NCBI GenBank assembly: GCA_902795965.1
Contig: CADBNI010000021.1
Span: forward strand, 62,001-126,000
DNA length: 64,000 nucleotides
DNA from: an uncultured bacterium
Lineage (GTDB): Bacteria; Cyanobacteriota; Vampirovibrionia; Gastranaerophilales; Gastranaerophilaceae
Direction: 5' to 3'
Position 1 is the first letter of the stretch. Every line of letters starts with the position of its first letter. Shown in pieces: positions 50,743 through 60,585 of this stretch. The position numbers and the translations under genes were made by a program. The notes beneath the pieces were generated by a model that did not search any database, was not told the origin of the DNA, and saw only the letters and a list, made by a program, of their open reading frames with translations.

Positions 50743-53208
50743 TTATTCTCTGAAACTTATTTCAGCATAAGTTTTTTGAAGTTTTGCGCGAACATTATTC
50801 ATCTGATGTTCAATAACTTCGTCCGTCAGTGTCGCGTTTTCGTCCTGCATTTTTATGCGGAAAGCAAGGCTCTTAAAGCCTTTTTCGATATTTTCGCCCT
50901 GATAAACGTCAAAAACTTCGCTTCCCTTAAAGATATTTTGTTGAACCGCACTTTTTATAACTTTTTGAATATCTTCAAAAGTTACGTCGTCATTGATTAC
51001 AAATGCCAAATCCCTGCGAACTTCGGGGAATTGCGGAAGTTTTTTGTAACGCTGAACGGATTCTTTTACGATAGCGATAATTTCGTTCAAGTCAAGTTCA
51101 AACAAGAAAACTTCTTCTCCCTTAATCTTGAGTTTGTCTTTCAAAATCGGGTGAATTTGTCCGAAATATCCTATTGCGGTAAGATTTTTGCCTAAAATAT
51201 TGATTTTCGCACTTCTGTAAGGGTGCATAAAATCAACGTCATCACAAGCAGTGAATTTTATTCTTTTTGATACTCCCAATTCGTCAAAAAGCTGTTCCAA
51301 AATACCTTTTACCGTATAAAAATCGGTTTCGTTTTTGTTTTGCCATTTTGAATTTTCGATATCACCCGTCAAAACACCCGCCAAAACTCGGGTTTCTTTG
51401 ACACCTGTATGTTTTTCATCTGACGGAGCAACGATTTTGTAAGTTGTGCCGACTTCGTAAGCCCAGAATGTTTTTTGACCGTTGTCACGATTGTATTTCA
51501 TGCAGTTCAAAATACTCGGAGCCATTGTCTGACGCAGCATTGTGCATTCTTCACTTGCGGAATTAAGAACTTTGACGGCTTTTTCGTCATCAAAGGATTG
51601 CATAAATCTTTCCAAAAGCGGTTTTCCGATTAACGAAGATGTTACAATTTCGTCCAAACCTGCCGAAAGCATTAATTCGTTAACTTTTTTTATAACTTTT
51701 TCTTCAAGTGAAATTTCGGGAGTACAATTTTTTGCGGGCAAAGTCGGGGCAATTTTGTCAAACCCGTTTATCCTTGAAATTTCTTCGATTAAGTCGATTT
51801 CACGCGTAACATCATTTGCGCGGAAAGAGGGAACTCTGAATTTTACCGCAGCTTCATTCCCGCCCAATTTTTCAAACCCCAAATTTTCTAAGATTGAAAT
51901 ACATTTTTCGGGAGCGATTGAACAGCCCAAAATTCGTTTAATTTGTGCATATCTCAAGGTAATATCAATAGGTTCGAGTTTGTTGTTTCCGGTTTCAACG
52001 ACACCTTCGACTTTTGCATCTGCAAGTTCTACCAAAAGCTGCATTGCGCGCATAAGTGCCGGTCTTATTGCCTCAATATCCACACCGCGCTCAAATCTTG
52101 CACACGCTTCGGAGCGATAACCTACACTGCGCGAAGATCTTCTTGTTGTTGCAGGCGGGAAATATGCGGCTTCAAGCGCAATATTTTTTGTATTGTTGTC
52201 GATTTCGGAATTTTCACCGCCAAAAACACCTGCCAAACATACACCTTTGTCTTTTGTTGCAATCAAAACGCTTTCGTGAGTAAGATTTCTTTCTACTCCG
52301 TCAAGCGTTACGAGTGTTTCACCCTCTTTTGCGCGTCTTATGCAAAGATATCCGTCCAATTTGTCAAAATCGAACGCGTGAAAAGGTGTCCCGTATTCAA
52401 GCATCACGTAGTTTGTGATATCTACAACGTTGTTTATGGCTCTGACACCTGATGCTACAAGTCTTTTTTGCATCCAATCGGGTGAAGGTTTGATTTTTAT
52501 GTCTTTCAAAATTCCGAGAGAATAGTATTTGCAAACATCTTCGTCAACTATTTCGACTTTAAAACAGTCGGTAGACAAATCTTTTGTCGCCTCAAGCGGA
52601 GAAAATTTCAGAGGTTTGTTAAATATTGCGCTTAGTTCTCTTGCGACACCGATTACGGACATTTGATCACCTCTATTTGCCGTTGGCGCAACGTTTAAGA
52701 TGTAATCTTTTTCAAATCCCAAAACATCTTTAACATCTTCACCGATTTTTACGTTCGGGAAAATTCTGTTTAGGATTAAAATACCGTCTTCTTCCTGATA
52801 ATTTCTTTCGGAAACGCCTAATTCGTCAGCGGAACAAAGCATTCCCTGAGATTCAACCCCTCTGATTACCGCGGGAGTGAGGGTAAACATTTCACCCGTT
52901 TTTCTGTCAAGAACTTTGGAGCCAACGCTTGCATAAGGAACAATCTGTCCTTCGGCAATGTTTTGCGCACCGCAGACAACGGTTTTGTTCCCGTCTTTTG
53001 TGTTGACGGTTACAAGATGAAGTCTGTCGGAATTGGGGTGAGCATCAATTTTTTCTATTTTAACCGTTTGAATATCAGAAAATTTCGGTTTCAATTCTTC
53101 AATTTCTTCAACTTCCAAACCGCTCATAGTAAGCTCATGCGCGATTTGTTCAACTTCTATGTCCGATAAATCAACAAATTCGTTTAACCAGTTTAATGAT
53201 ACCTGCAT
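50743..53208 (-). CDS. pheT: Phenylalanyl-tRNA synthetase beta subunit
   Basis: 821 residues, normal length. Starts MQVSLNWLNEFVDL, then a tRNA-binding EMAP-like domain (NSDRLHLVTVN, 56-66), a B3/B4 editing region, the B5 part, a catalytic-like core and the C-terminal anticodon-binding FDX-ACB domain (LPQFPEVRRDLAFVIND). It needs PheS to charge tRNA(Phe); pheS is not upstream as is common, so the two genes are split here. Confidence 0.97.
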   Translation of the reverse strand: MQVSLNWLNEFVDLSDIEVEQIAHELTMSGLEVEEIEELKPKFSDIQTVKIEKIDAHPNSDRLHLVTVNTKDGNKTVVCGAQNIAEGQIVPYASVGSKVLDRKTGEMFTLTPAVIRGVESQGMLCSADELGVSERNYQEEDGILILNRIFPNVKIGEDVKDVLGFEKDYILNVAPTANRGDQMSVIGVARELSAIFNKPLKFSPLEATKDLSTDCFKVEIVDEDVCKYYSLGILKDIKIKPSPDWMQKRLVASGVRAINNVVDITNYVMLEYGTPFHAFDFDKLDGYLCIRRAKEGETLVTLDGVERNLTHESVLIATKDKGVCLAGVFGGENSEIDNNTKNIALEAAYFPPATTRRSSRSVGYRSEACARFERGVDIEAIRPALMRAMQLLVELADAKVEGVVETGNNKLEPIDITLRYAQIKRILGCSIAPEKCISILENLGFEKLGGNEAAVKFRVPSFRANDVTREIDLIEEISRINGFDKIAPTLPAKNCTPEISLEEKVIKKVNELMLSAGLDEIVTSSLIGKPLLERFMQSFDDEKAVKVLNSASEECTMLRQTMAPSILNCMKYNRDNGQKTFWAYEVGTTYKIVAPSDEKHTGVKETRVLAGVLTGDIENSKWQNKNETDFYTVKGILEQLFDELGVSKRIKFTACDDVDFMHPYRSAKINILGKNLTAIGYFGQIHPILKDKLKIKGEEVFLFELDLNEIIAIVKESVQRYKKLPQFPEVRRDLAFVINDDVTFEDIQKVIKSAVQQNIFKGSEVFDVYQGENIEKGFKSLAFRIKMQDENATLTDEVIEHQMNNVRAKLQKTYAEISFRE

Positions 53209-53334
53209 ATTTATACCTCTCTGAAAGTATGATACTACAAGGAATTATAAATGTAAATATCTCTTTACAAAACGGCAAAATTTTCCTTGATGTTTTTTTA
53301 TAAATAGTGTATCATTAGCGCAGAGGTTTAGTGT

Positions 53335-54444
53335 ATGAAAAATATTGTCAAATCAGATTTACGACAGGTAGAAATTAACGATATCAATTCGGAATTGCCC
53401 GATTTGAAGAATATAAAGGAATCAAAGGCTGTTGCCATCGGCAAATGGCTTACAAATGTTATTGATAAAAACAAAAGGATTCGTCCAAACTCGCTTTTGC
53501 CCGCAAAACCTGATTTGGCATATCTTTTGGGTGTAAGTATCGGAACGGTTCAAAACGCATTGAGGTACGTTGAGGACTTGGGTTATGTCGAATCGAAACA
53601 GTGTATAGGAACGATTGTGCGTGACAGAAACAGTGAAAGTTCGGTTCGCAAACTTACTTCAAAGCGTGAAATAGCTATTAATTCAATAAAAAGTTATATA
53701 TTATCGCAAGGATTTTCGGTCGGTGAAAATCTGCCTTCCACAAGAAATATTTCAAAGGAAATAGAAACTTCGCCGAATACAACAAGACTTGCGCTTGAAT
53801 ATCTTTGTACGGCAGGAATTTTGGAACACGGGTTTAAAAATTCCGATGAAACGGGCTGGGTTGTAAAATCGCTTGATTTTTCGGTTGAACAAGTTGTTGA
53901 TAACACGCTTGTCCAAAAAGTTGAGGACGATTTAAAATCTTATATTACGGACAATTTGAAAACGGGTGACAAAATACCCGCTCACGGTGTTTTATCTGAA
54001 AAACTTTCGGTAAGCATAAAAACAATCCATGATGCACTCAAAAGTCTTATTGATGAAGGAATTTTGCTTGCAAGGCGCGGACGTTACGGCACTACGGTTG
54101 TAAAAATGCCGAATGACAACAGTGTTGCAATAAAAAAGGAAACTTCGATTTTTGCCTCAGCACCCGAAACCGCTTTTTATTATTATGAAAAAACACAAAA
54201 CCATATAAAACGAATGATTTCCGAAAATTATTCAATAGGTGAAAAACTGCCGTCAGTGCTTGAACTTTCCAAACAGCTTGATTTAAGTCCGAACACTATA
54301 CGAAAAGCCTTTCACAATCTTGCAAAAGAGGGTTACTTGGCATTTTCCCGCGGAAGATACGGCGGTACGTTTGTTATAGATATCCCCGAAAGTGAAGAAC
54401 AGACGTATAAATGGCTTGCCGTCAATCCGAAATACAGAGATTAG
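53335..54444 (+). CDS. Regulator with four tandem GntR-type winged helices
   Basis: 369 residues. Four GntR-like HTH units and no ligand domain: about 33-97 (DLAYLLGVSIGTVQNALRYV), 110-180 (NISKEIETSPNTTRLALEYL), 200-275 (VLSEKLSVSIKTIHDALKSL) and 290-355 (ELSKQLDLSPNTIRKAFHNL). Units 3 and 4 keep the classic wing G-R-Y-G. Normal GntR proteins have one HTH and a C-terminal effector domain. This array could bind long or repeated DNA sites, so it may organise a promoter or a chromosomal locus. Divergent from pheT, 126 bases apart. Confidence 0.8.
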   Translation: MKNIVKSDLRQVEINDINSELPDLKNIKESKAVAIGKWLTNVIDKNKRIRPNSLLPAKPDLAYLLGVSIGTVQNALRYVEDLGYVESKQCIGTIVRDRNSESSVRKLTSKREIAINSIKSYILSQGFSVGENLPSTRNISKEIETSPNTTRLALEYLCTAGILEHGFKNSDETGWVVKSLDFSVEQVVDNTLVQKVEDDLKSYITDNLKTGDKIPAHGVLSEKLSVSIKTIHDALKSLIDEGILLARRGRYGTTVVKMPNDNSVAIKKETSIFASAPETAFYYYEKTQNHIKRMISENYSIGEKLPSVLELSKQLDLSPNTIRKAFHNLAKEGYLAFSRGRYGGTFVIDIPESEEQTYKWLAVNPKYRD

Positions 54445-54448
54445 TATA

Positions 54449-55159
54449 TTATTTTACGATTGAAAAACCTTTTTCGCTCGTGAATTTCAATTTATTCAAT
54501 CTTTCTCGGATAAATTCGTTCTGAGGTGAAAGCTCTTGCATTGACAAAAATTTTCTGTAATATCTGCGAGCAAAGGATTTGTTGCCTAATTTTTCCATAC
54601 AAACTCCGATTCCCGCATAAGCATCGGAGCAATCGGGATTAAATTTTAAAAGTCTTTTCAAAATAAAGGAAGCCTCTTTATACTGCTCCATTTTCATTAA
54701 AAGAGAAGATTTTTGCATGTAAGATTTTGTGTATTCGGGGGAATTTTCTATTAATTTTTGATAAATCATCAGTGCCATCTCATCTTCGTCACACAATTCG
54801 TGCGAAATTCCCAACTGCAAAACCGCATCATCACTGTCGGGTTTGATTTTTATTGCGCAGACAAAATTTTTTATCGCTCCGCAGCCAATTCCCATCAGTT
54901 GATGACAAATTCCGAGTTCATAAAATGCTTCAAAGTAATCGGGCTTTAATTCCGTTGCAATCTCAAAATATTTAACGGCTTTTTCGTAATTTTTAAGATG
55001 TTTATAGCAAATCCCAAGTCCGAAATAAATCTTTGCATTATTTCGGTCAATCAAAATTGCGTTGAGGTAATTTGCCGCAGCCTCTCTGTAAAGACTCCCT
55101 CCGCACAGAGTATTGGCTTTTTCGTAAAAAATGTTTTGTATGTTTGTATTGTATCCCAA
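54449..55159 (-). CDS. TPR protein
   Basis: A TTG at 55159 with GGAG 7 bases upstream is the likely start (TNIQNIFYEKANTL follows); the open frame reaches 55234 without a ribosome site. About 236 residues, all TPR-like repeats: AKIYFGLGICYKHLKNYEKA, then YFEAFYELGICHQLMGIG and DDAVLQLGISHELCDEDEMA. No signal peptide. Function unknown; a protein-interaction scaffold. Confidence 0.72.
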   Translation of the reverse strand: MGYNTNIQNIFYEKANTLCGGSLYREAAANYLNAILIDRNNAKIYFGLGICYKHLKNYEKAVKYFEIATELKPDYFEAFYELGICHQLMGIGCGAIKNFVCAIKIKPDSDDAVLQLGISHELCDEDEMALMIYQKLIENSPEYTKSYMQKSSLLMKMEQYKEASFILKRLLKFNPDCSDAYAGIGVCMEKLGNKSFARRYYRKFLSMQELSPQNEFIRERLNKLKFTSEKGFSIVK

Positions 55160-55272
55160 TTCTTTTCTCCGTATTTTAATAATAAAGTTTTTTTGAAAAT
55201 TGAATAACCTACATTTGATGTATAACTTAATCAATCATTGGATTTATTATTGTATTGTGTTATAAAGTTGTT

Positions 55273-56208
55273 ATGAAGAAACTTGTGACATGCCTTTTGA
55301 TAATGATTGCAATGCCCGCAATGGCATTGTCGGAATATTCGTTTTATGACGTTGACAGTGATTGGGCATCCGCTTCACGATATTCACAAGTGAATTATTC
55401 GCAAAAAACTGATACAACCGTACAAAAATCTGTTTCAAATAATTCAAACGAGGTAAACTTAAACGGGATTGAAACCCAAAAAATCCAAATCCCTAAAACA
55501 AAGTACAACGCTAAAGAATCTCTTGTTTTGAATGATGAAGAAATTTTGCAGGAGCTTATTAACCGCCAAAAAGAAAAAGATCTTGAAGATATTGAAAATC
55601 TTTGGAAAGGGACGGTTGAAAACAATCAGGTTATTGGTTTTGCACTCAAAAAACTTGCAACCCCCGAAAGTCAAAGACGTATTCATTCGTCTTTGATGGC
55701 AAAAACTCTTTCGGCGGTGATTGCGGGAGCATCACTTGCGCCTTCACTTGTCGGAGCTAATTATGCTGTTCAATCATCGGCTTTTGCAACCGGAAGGCTT
55801 GCACAAAACCTTATTAACAAAAAAAATATGCCGACCGAAATTCCTCTTACCGATACCGAATTGATTGAGCTTGCGGGATTGGTGGAAAATCTTCAAGATA
55901 AAATTATTACCGCATATTATAATTACAAAAGTTCGCTTTCACAGTTGAAAGAATCACGTCAAAGACTTTTGCTTTATAACAAAAATTACGCAAATGCTCT
56001 TGATGATGAAGATTTGCTCGAAATCTCCATTTCCTCCTCACAGTATGACAATATGAGAGTTGAGGAATTTTATTATATGGAGAGGGCAAAAAGATTTCAT
56101 CTTGAATTACAGCGTCTTGCGGGTAAAAAAATTGTGGACAATCTGAATTTGTATCAGTTTAATTTTGATTCCGCACTGTTGGGAGAAAAGGCGGTGAAGA
56201 AAAAATGA
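55273..56208 (+). CDS. Secreted helical protein, first of a paralogous pair
   Basis: The start at 55273 is chosen because MKKLVTCLLIMIAMPAMA is a clear signal peptide; the longer frame from 55255 adds six residues. 311 residues. The core (NLWKGTVENNQVIGFALKKL) aligns with NLSVLWQGAATQSDTINFAI-type sequence in the next gene. The last 130 residues are long helices (KLSSLQLKES-like) that recall one half of a TolC-type outer-membrane factor. It overlaps the next start by four bases. Confidence 0.65.
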   Translation: MKKLVTCLLIMIAMPAMALSEYSFYDVDSDWASASRYSQVNYSQKTDTTVQKSVSNNSNEVNLNGIETQKIQIPKTKYNAKESLVLNDEEILQELINRQKEKDLEDIENLWKGTVENNQVIGFALKKLATPESQRRIHSSLMAKTLSAVIAGASLAPSLVGANYAVQSSAFATGRLAQNLINKKNMPTEIPLTDTELIELAGLVENLQDKIITAYYNYKSSLSQLKESRQRLLLYNKNYANALDDEDLLEISISSSQYDNMRVEEFYYMERAKRFHLELQRLAGKKIVDNLNLYQFNFDSALLGEKAVKKK

Positions 56209-57086
56209 AAAAATTTTTGTTGGCGGTTTTGATTATGAATTTGATGCTCCCGACTTTCGCAATAACTTTGGACGATATAAAATCTCCAAGACCTAATGCT
56301 TACAGAGCGGGGCTTTCTGACGATCCCGAAAACGAATATACGGAAGCAAAATCCTCAAGTCCCGTCCATCAGGAATACGTAAAAAAAGATGCAACTCAAT
56401 TTGATTCAAATGACTTGACTTACGCGGATTTGAGCATAAAACAGATTTCAAGAGAAATTGCAGCGGATTTGGAACTTGATCAAAACGATTTGGTCGGAGA
56501 TTTGTCCGTATTGTGGCAGGGTGCTGCAACACAAAGTGATACGATTAACTTTGCAATATACAAACTTGCAAATCCCGATGAAAACAAACCTGATGAAAAA
56601 TCTGTTAAAAAAGTGCTTTCTTCTATAGCAAGCATGTCGACACTTGTCGGTGCAAGTATTCCAAACCCCGCTATTGCCGCAAGTTCTTTAATCGGAAGTA
56701 ATATTTTGGGGATTATGTCGCAGGATACCAAAGCTCTGAATTATAAATATACAAAAGTTACCGATGCCGATATGATTATTTTGGTCAGAAAAATCGAAGA
56801 TTTACAGCAAAGAACGGTCGATTTGTATTACGATTATATGACTGCTCGGAAAAAACTAAAAATGCTTGAGGATATTACAAAAGAACGTAAAAGAAATTAT
56901 GATATCGCTCAAAATATGTCAAGAGAGTTGGTTTTGATTACCGACGCTTATTACAGAACGGCACTTGATAATCAAATGCATGCCAAAACGGATTTTCTTG
57001 CCAAACGTGCTTCTTTGGAACAATTTGTCGGGAACGAAGTGTTTGTTCAGTTTGAAAAAGATTTGTCGGAAAGAGAGAAAAAATAA
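56205..57086 (+). CDS. Secreted helical protein, second of a paralogous pair
   Basis: 293 residues. Signal peptide MKKFLLAVLIMNLMLPTFA. It aligns with the upstream product over most of its length, including the LWQGAATQSDTINFAIYKLA segment and the long C-terminal helices (VDLYYDYMTARKKLKMLEDI, later KTDFLAKRASLEQFVGNEVF). The two probably form a complex at the outer envelope. Its stop is followed by the lipoate-ligase gene after two bases. Confidence 0.65.
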   Translation: MKKFLLAVLIMNLMLPTFAITLDDIKSPRPNAYRAGLSDDPENEYTEAKSSSPVHQEYVKKDATQFDSNDLTYADLSIKQISREIAADLELDQNDLVGDLSVLWQGAATQSDTINFAIYKLANPDENKPDEKSVKKVLSSIASMSTLVGASIPNPAIAASSLIGSNILGIMSQDTKALNYKYTKVTDADMIILVRKIEDLQQRTVDLYYDYMTARKKLKMLEDITKERKRNYDIAQNMSRELVLITDAYYRTALDNQMHAKTDFLAKRASLEQFVGNEVFVQFEKDLSEREKK

Positions 57087-57088
57087 AA

Positions 57089-57748
57089 TTGACAAAATTT
57101 ATTCCGTATGAGGTTAAAACAGGGCAGGAAAATATGCAAATCGACTCGGATTTGCTTAATGATGCCATACAAAATAATTTAAATGAACCTGTTTTCAGAC
57201 TTTACGGCTGGTCGCCCGCGTGTGTTTCTCTCGGAAGAAACCAAAACGATAACTTTGTTGATGAAAATTTACTCAAACGGCATAAGCTCGATTTGGTAAG
57301 ACGCTTGACGGGCGGACGCGCACTTTTGCACGACAACGAGATAACGTATTCTTACGTTTGTCCCATAAATTCCTTGAAATGCGGAGAAAATGTAACAAAT
57401 TCCTACAAAGAAATTTCGCAAATTCTTATTGACGTATTTAAAAATTTGGGGATTGAACTTGATTTTGGCGGAGTAAAAAAATTCCGCGGGCATGTTGATT
57501 ATTGTATGCTTATTTCAACCGGAGCAGATTTGTGTTACGAGGGCAAAAAGCTGATAGGTTCGGCACAATTCAGAAAAAACGGTTATATTTTGCAACATGG
57601 TTCAATTCTTTATGATTATGACAGAAAACTGCTTGAAGAAATATTTAAGGAAGAAATTGATACATCTTCAATAATTTCCGTCAAAGAAATAAATCCCGAT
57701 TTGACAAAAGAAGATATAATCAACGCTTTTAAAATTTTCCTGTTATAA
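57089..57748 (+). CDS. Lipoate-protein ligase A-like protein
   Basis: 219 residues from a TTG start with a weak GAGAG upstream. BPL/LplA/LipB fold: YGWSPACVSLGRNQ near 39-52, VRRLTGGRALLHDNEITYSY near 69-88, and KKLIGSAQFRKNGYILQHGS near 152-171. The invariant Lys in the family's K-x-x-G-x-[AS] motif is present (KLIGSAQ). Attaches lipoate or octanoate to E2/H proteins, or transfers octanoyl groups (LipM). Ligase versus transferase cannot be told apart here. Confidence 0.85.
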   Translation: MTKFIPYEVKTGQENMQIDSDLLNDAIQNNLNEPVFRLYGWSPACVSLGRNQNDNFVDENLLKRHKLDLVRRLTGGRALLHDNEITYSYVCPINSLKCGENVTNSYKEISQILIDVFKNLGIELDFGGVKKFRGHVDYCMLISTGADLCYEGKKLIGSAQFRKNGYILQHGSILYDYDRKLLEEIFKEEIDTSSIISVKEINPDLTKEDIINAFKIFLL

Positions 57749-57766
57749 TAATTTTAGGAGGCAGCT

Positions 57767-58765
57767 ATGCAGAGAATTGTTTCAGGAATGAGATCGACAG
57801 GAAAATTACACTTCGGACACTATTTGGGTGTAATTCAAAACTGGGTAAAATTACAGCACGAATATGAAAGTTATTTTTTCGTAGCCGACTGGCATGCACT
57901 TACCACAAAGTATGACAAAACGGAAACCCTGAAACAGGATGTAAAAGATGTTGTTGCGGATTGGCTTGCCTGCGGGATTGACCCCGAAGTTTCGACAATC
58001 TATGTACAATCTCTTGTTCCAGAAATTGCCGAGTTGAATGTTTATTTGAGCATGGTTACTCCGCAAAACTGGGTTGAACGCGATCCGACACTCAAAGATA
58101 TGGCAAAAATTCTCAGAACAAAAGAAGGTACAAACTCTCAAATCAGTTACGGTCTGATGGGCTATCCCGTTTTGATGAGTGCCGATATTATGATGTTTAA
58201 TGCGCATGCCGTACCCGTTGGCAATGATCAGGTTGCGCATATTGAGATTACGCGTGATATTGCAAGAAGGTTTAATAATATTTATAAAACGGATTTCTTT
58301 AACGAACCAAAACCGCTTTTGAACGATTGTTCACTTATCTGCGGACTTGACGGAAATAAAATGGGTAAATCTTTCCAAAACGACATAAAAATTTCCGATA
58401 CCGAAGAAGTAACCGCTAAAAAAATAATGACGGCTATAACCGACAGAAGCCGTCTCAGACGTGATGACTTGGGACACCCCGAGCAGTGTGAAGTTGCGTT
58501 TAAATATTGGAAAATATTCGGTGACGAAAATCAGGTTGAAACGGTAAGATGCGAATGTGAAAAGGGTAAAAGAGGCTGTGCCGATTGTAAGAGACAGTTA
58601 GGCGCGTTGATTAACGAAAAATTTGCACCAATCAGAGAAAAACGCAAATACTATGACGAACACCCCGAAGAAGTTGAAAGAATTATAAAAGAGGGTTCCG
58701 AAAAAGCTCGTATTGAAGCGCGCAAAACAATCGAAAAAGTTCGGGAAATTATCGGAATGTACTGA
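57767..58765 (+). CDS. trpS: Tryptophanyl-tRNA synthetase
   Basis: 332 residues, normal length. HIGH-like motif STGKLHFGHYLG near 11-22 and KMSKS-like GNKMGKSFQN near 196-205. AGGAGG precedes the ATG, 18 bases after the lipoate-ligase gene. It overlaps the convergent glycosyltransferase stop by 17 bases. Confidence 0.97.
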   Translation: MQRIVSGMRSTGKLHFGHYLGVIQNWVKLQHEYESYFFVADWHALTTKYDKTETLKQDVKDVVADWLACGIDPEVSTIYVQSLVPEIAELNVYLSMVTPQNWVERDPTLKDMAKILRTKEGTNSQISYGLMGYPVLMSADIMMFNAHAVPVGNDQVAHIEITRDIARRFNNIYKTDFFNEPKPLLNDCSLICGLDGNKMGKSFQNDIKISDTEEVTAKKIMTAITDRSRLRRDDLGHPEQCEVAFKYWKIFGDENQVETVRCECEKGKRGCADCKRQLGALINEKFAPIREKRKYYDEHPEEVERIIKEGSEKARIEARKTIEKVREIIGMY

Positions 58766-59711
58766 TTTTTGCAAGTCCCTGCTTAAATTTCAATTTCCAA
58801 TAACCGTCTTTTATGTCGGGATTGAAGTTTTTCCACCAGCCGAAAGGATATTCGCTCTTTATGTGTTCCAAAAGTTTCAAATATTCTTTGTAATAATCGG
58901 GTTTTAATTCTTCGTCAAATTTTCCGAGCCATGATGTCGCTTTGGAAAAATATTTGTTTACAAAAATATATTTGTATTCATCAATTTTACCGAGTTCTTT
59001 CAGAAGATTTTCCGCACCGTAAAATACGTAAATCGGTGAAAAATTTTTCTTTTTATTTACGGAAGTTGTACTGCCCAAACGATTTTTGCGGTAACAGTAA
59101 AGATTTTCGGGCAATACGGCAATTCTTTCCGCCGTAATAAATGCATGAAAATTCGGAAGTTGGTCTTGTCCCGCTCTGATGTTTTGGAATTTAATATTAT
59201 TTTTCAGCAGAAAATCGCGCCTGTACAGTTTTGTCCAGGTTGTTGTCGGAAATTTAAAAATATCTGATTTCAAATCTTTTGCACTATAAACTCCCCTAAA
59301 ATATTTTTTCGGAAATTTTGTAATACTGTAACCGCCTAACCTGCCTTTACCGTTATGATATGAAAGCCCGCCGAAAATCAGCATATCGGTTTTCAATTCA
59401 TCAGCTTTTTTGATAAGTTTTTTTATGGAATTATCCCTTAACCAATCGTCACCGTCAATAAAAAGAACATATTCGCCCTGTGCTTTTTCAAGTCCTATAT
59501 TCCTTGCCGCCCCGGAGCCTTCGTTTTCTTTGTCGATAATTTTTACCCCGAGTTTTTTATATTTGTTCAAAACATCAAGTGAATTGTCCTTAGACCCATC
59601 ATTAATACAAATGATTTCCATATCCTCAAAATCCTGTTTTAATATACTGTCCAGGCATTTTGAGATATATTTTGCTATATTATAGATAGGTACAATTACC
59701 GACAACTTCAT
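58749..59711 (-). CDS. Family 2 glycosyltransferase
   Basis: 320 residues. GT-A fold signature: LSVIVPIYNIAKYISKCLDS at the start, INDGSKDNSLDVL near 36-48, SGAARNIGLEKAQGEYVLFI near 66-85 and the metal-binding DGDDWL near 86-91. These enzymes add sugars to surface polymers. No other surface-sugar gene is adjacent. It sits between trpS and the flagellar rod genes. Confidence 0.93.
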   Translation of the reverse strand: MKLSVIVPIYNIAKYISKCLDSILKQDFEDMEIICINDGSKDNSLDVLNKYKKLGVKIIDKENEGSGAARNIGLEKAQGEYVLFIDGDDWLRDNSIKKLIKKADELKTDMLIFGGLSYHNGKGRLGGYSITKFPKKYFRGVYSAKDLKSDIFKFPTTTWTKLYRRDFLLKNNIKFQNIRAGQDQLPNFHAFITAERIAVLPENLYCYRKNRLGSTTSVNKKKNFSPIYVFYGAENLLKELGKIDEYKYIFVNKYFSKATSWLGKFDEELKPDYYKEYLKLLEHIKSEYPFGWWKNFNPDIKDGYWKLKFKQGLAKISTFR

Positions 59712-59740
59712 AAAAGTTATTATACTACAAAAATTTAAAA

Positions 59741-60184
59741 TTATCTTCCAATTTCGGTAGCCTTTTGTGCCATTGATTTTGTAATATTAATCATTGCAAG
59801 GTTGGCTTCATAAGCTCGTTGAGCCAAAATTGCATCAGCCATATCAACTGCAGGGTTTACGTTTGAGGCTCTTATGTAGCCGTTTGCATCGGCATCAGGG
59901 TGTCCGGGGCGATAAATCTTATCACCCATCGTAGGATCTTCAACGCACCCGTTGAATACTACACCGCCTTGCAAATACGGTAAAGTTCCAACTCCGAAAA
60001 CATCTTCTTTCATTGAATTCATCAGACCATGGAACGAAATATCTTCCGTAGCATTTAGGACTGGAATTTTTCTTACATAATTCGGCGTATCAACATTTGC
60101 AATGTTTTTTGCGTGAATATCAAGCCTTAAACCATGTGCTTTAAGTGCATTTGATCCGATATTCATAGATTCCATTATACTCAT
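59741..60184 (-). CDS. flgC: Flagellar proximal rod protein FlgC
   Basis: 147 residues, normal length. Motifs NALKAHGLRLDIHAKNIANVDTPN-type N-terminal region (ANVDTPNYVR) and the C-terminal YIRASNVNPAVDMADAIL with AYEANLAMI. FlgC is part of the proximal rod with FlgB and FlgF. It is last in the flgF-flgG-flgB-flgC run on the minus strand. Confidence 0.95.
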   Translation of the reverse strand: MSIMESMNIGSNALKAHGLRLDIHAKNIANVDTPNYVRKIPVLNATEDISFHGLMNSMKEDVFGVGTLPYLQGGVVFNGCVEDPTMGDKIYRPGHPDADANGYIRASNVNPAVDMADAILAQRAYEANLAMINITKSMAQKATEIGR

Positions 60185-60223
60185 TTTTTACGCCTTTCCG
60201 AGGTTTGCCCCTCGTGCAAATTT

Positions 60224-60571
60224 TTATTTACCTACATTAATTACGGTTTTCATTTCCGTTATTATATTTGACATTCTTCTTGTTGCCATCGTATAAAGAA
60301 GTGAATTTTCCTGCAAAGCCATCAATTCCTGATCAACTTCAATTTCTTGTCCGCGTCTTTCTTCGATTACGCCCGAAGGCCCGAGTTTTTCTGATAATTT
60401 GGTTTCAAGAGGATTGTTCAAAGTCCCGAGATAATCCGAAAAATTTACATCTCTGCGAACATATCCGGGGGTGTCCACGTTAGCAAGGTTTGAACCCAAA
60501 GCGCGTTGTCTTTGAGTTATCAAATCCATCATTAATGTGACTTTGCCCATATTATCAAGTGATGAAAACAT
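60224..60571 (-). CDS. flgB: Flagellar proximal rod protein FlgB
   Basis: 115 residues; slightly shorter than the usual 130-140. Rod motif RALGSNLANVDTPGYVRRDV near 23-42, and C-terminal LYTMATRRMSNIITEMKTVI. Shine-Dalgarno AAAGGATAAAA precedes the ATG. It lies between flgG and flgC. Confidence 0.93.
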   Translation of the reverse strand: MFSSLDNMGKVTLMMDLITQRQRALGSNLANVDTPGYVRRDVNFSDYLGTLNNPLETKLSEKLGPSGVIEERRGQEIEVDQELMALQENSLLYTMATRRMSNIITEMKTVINVGK

Positions 60572-60585
60572 CTTTTATCCTTTCA

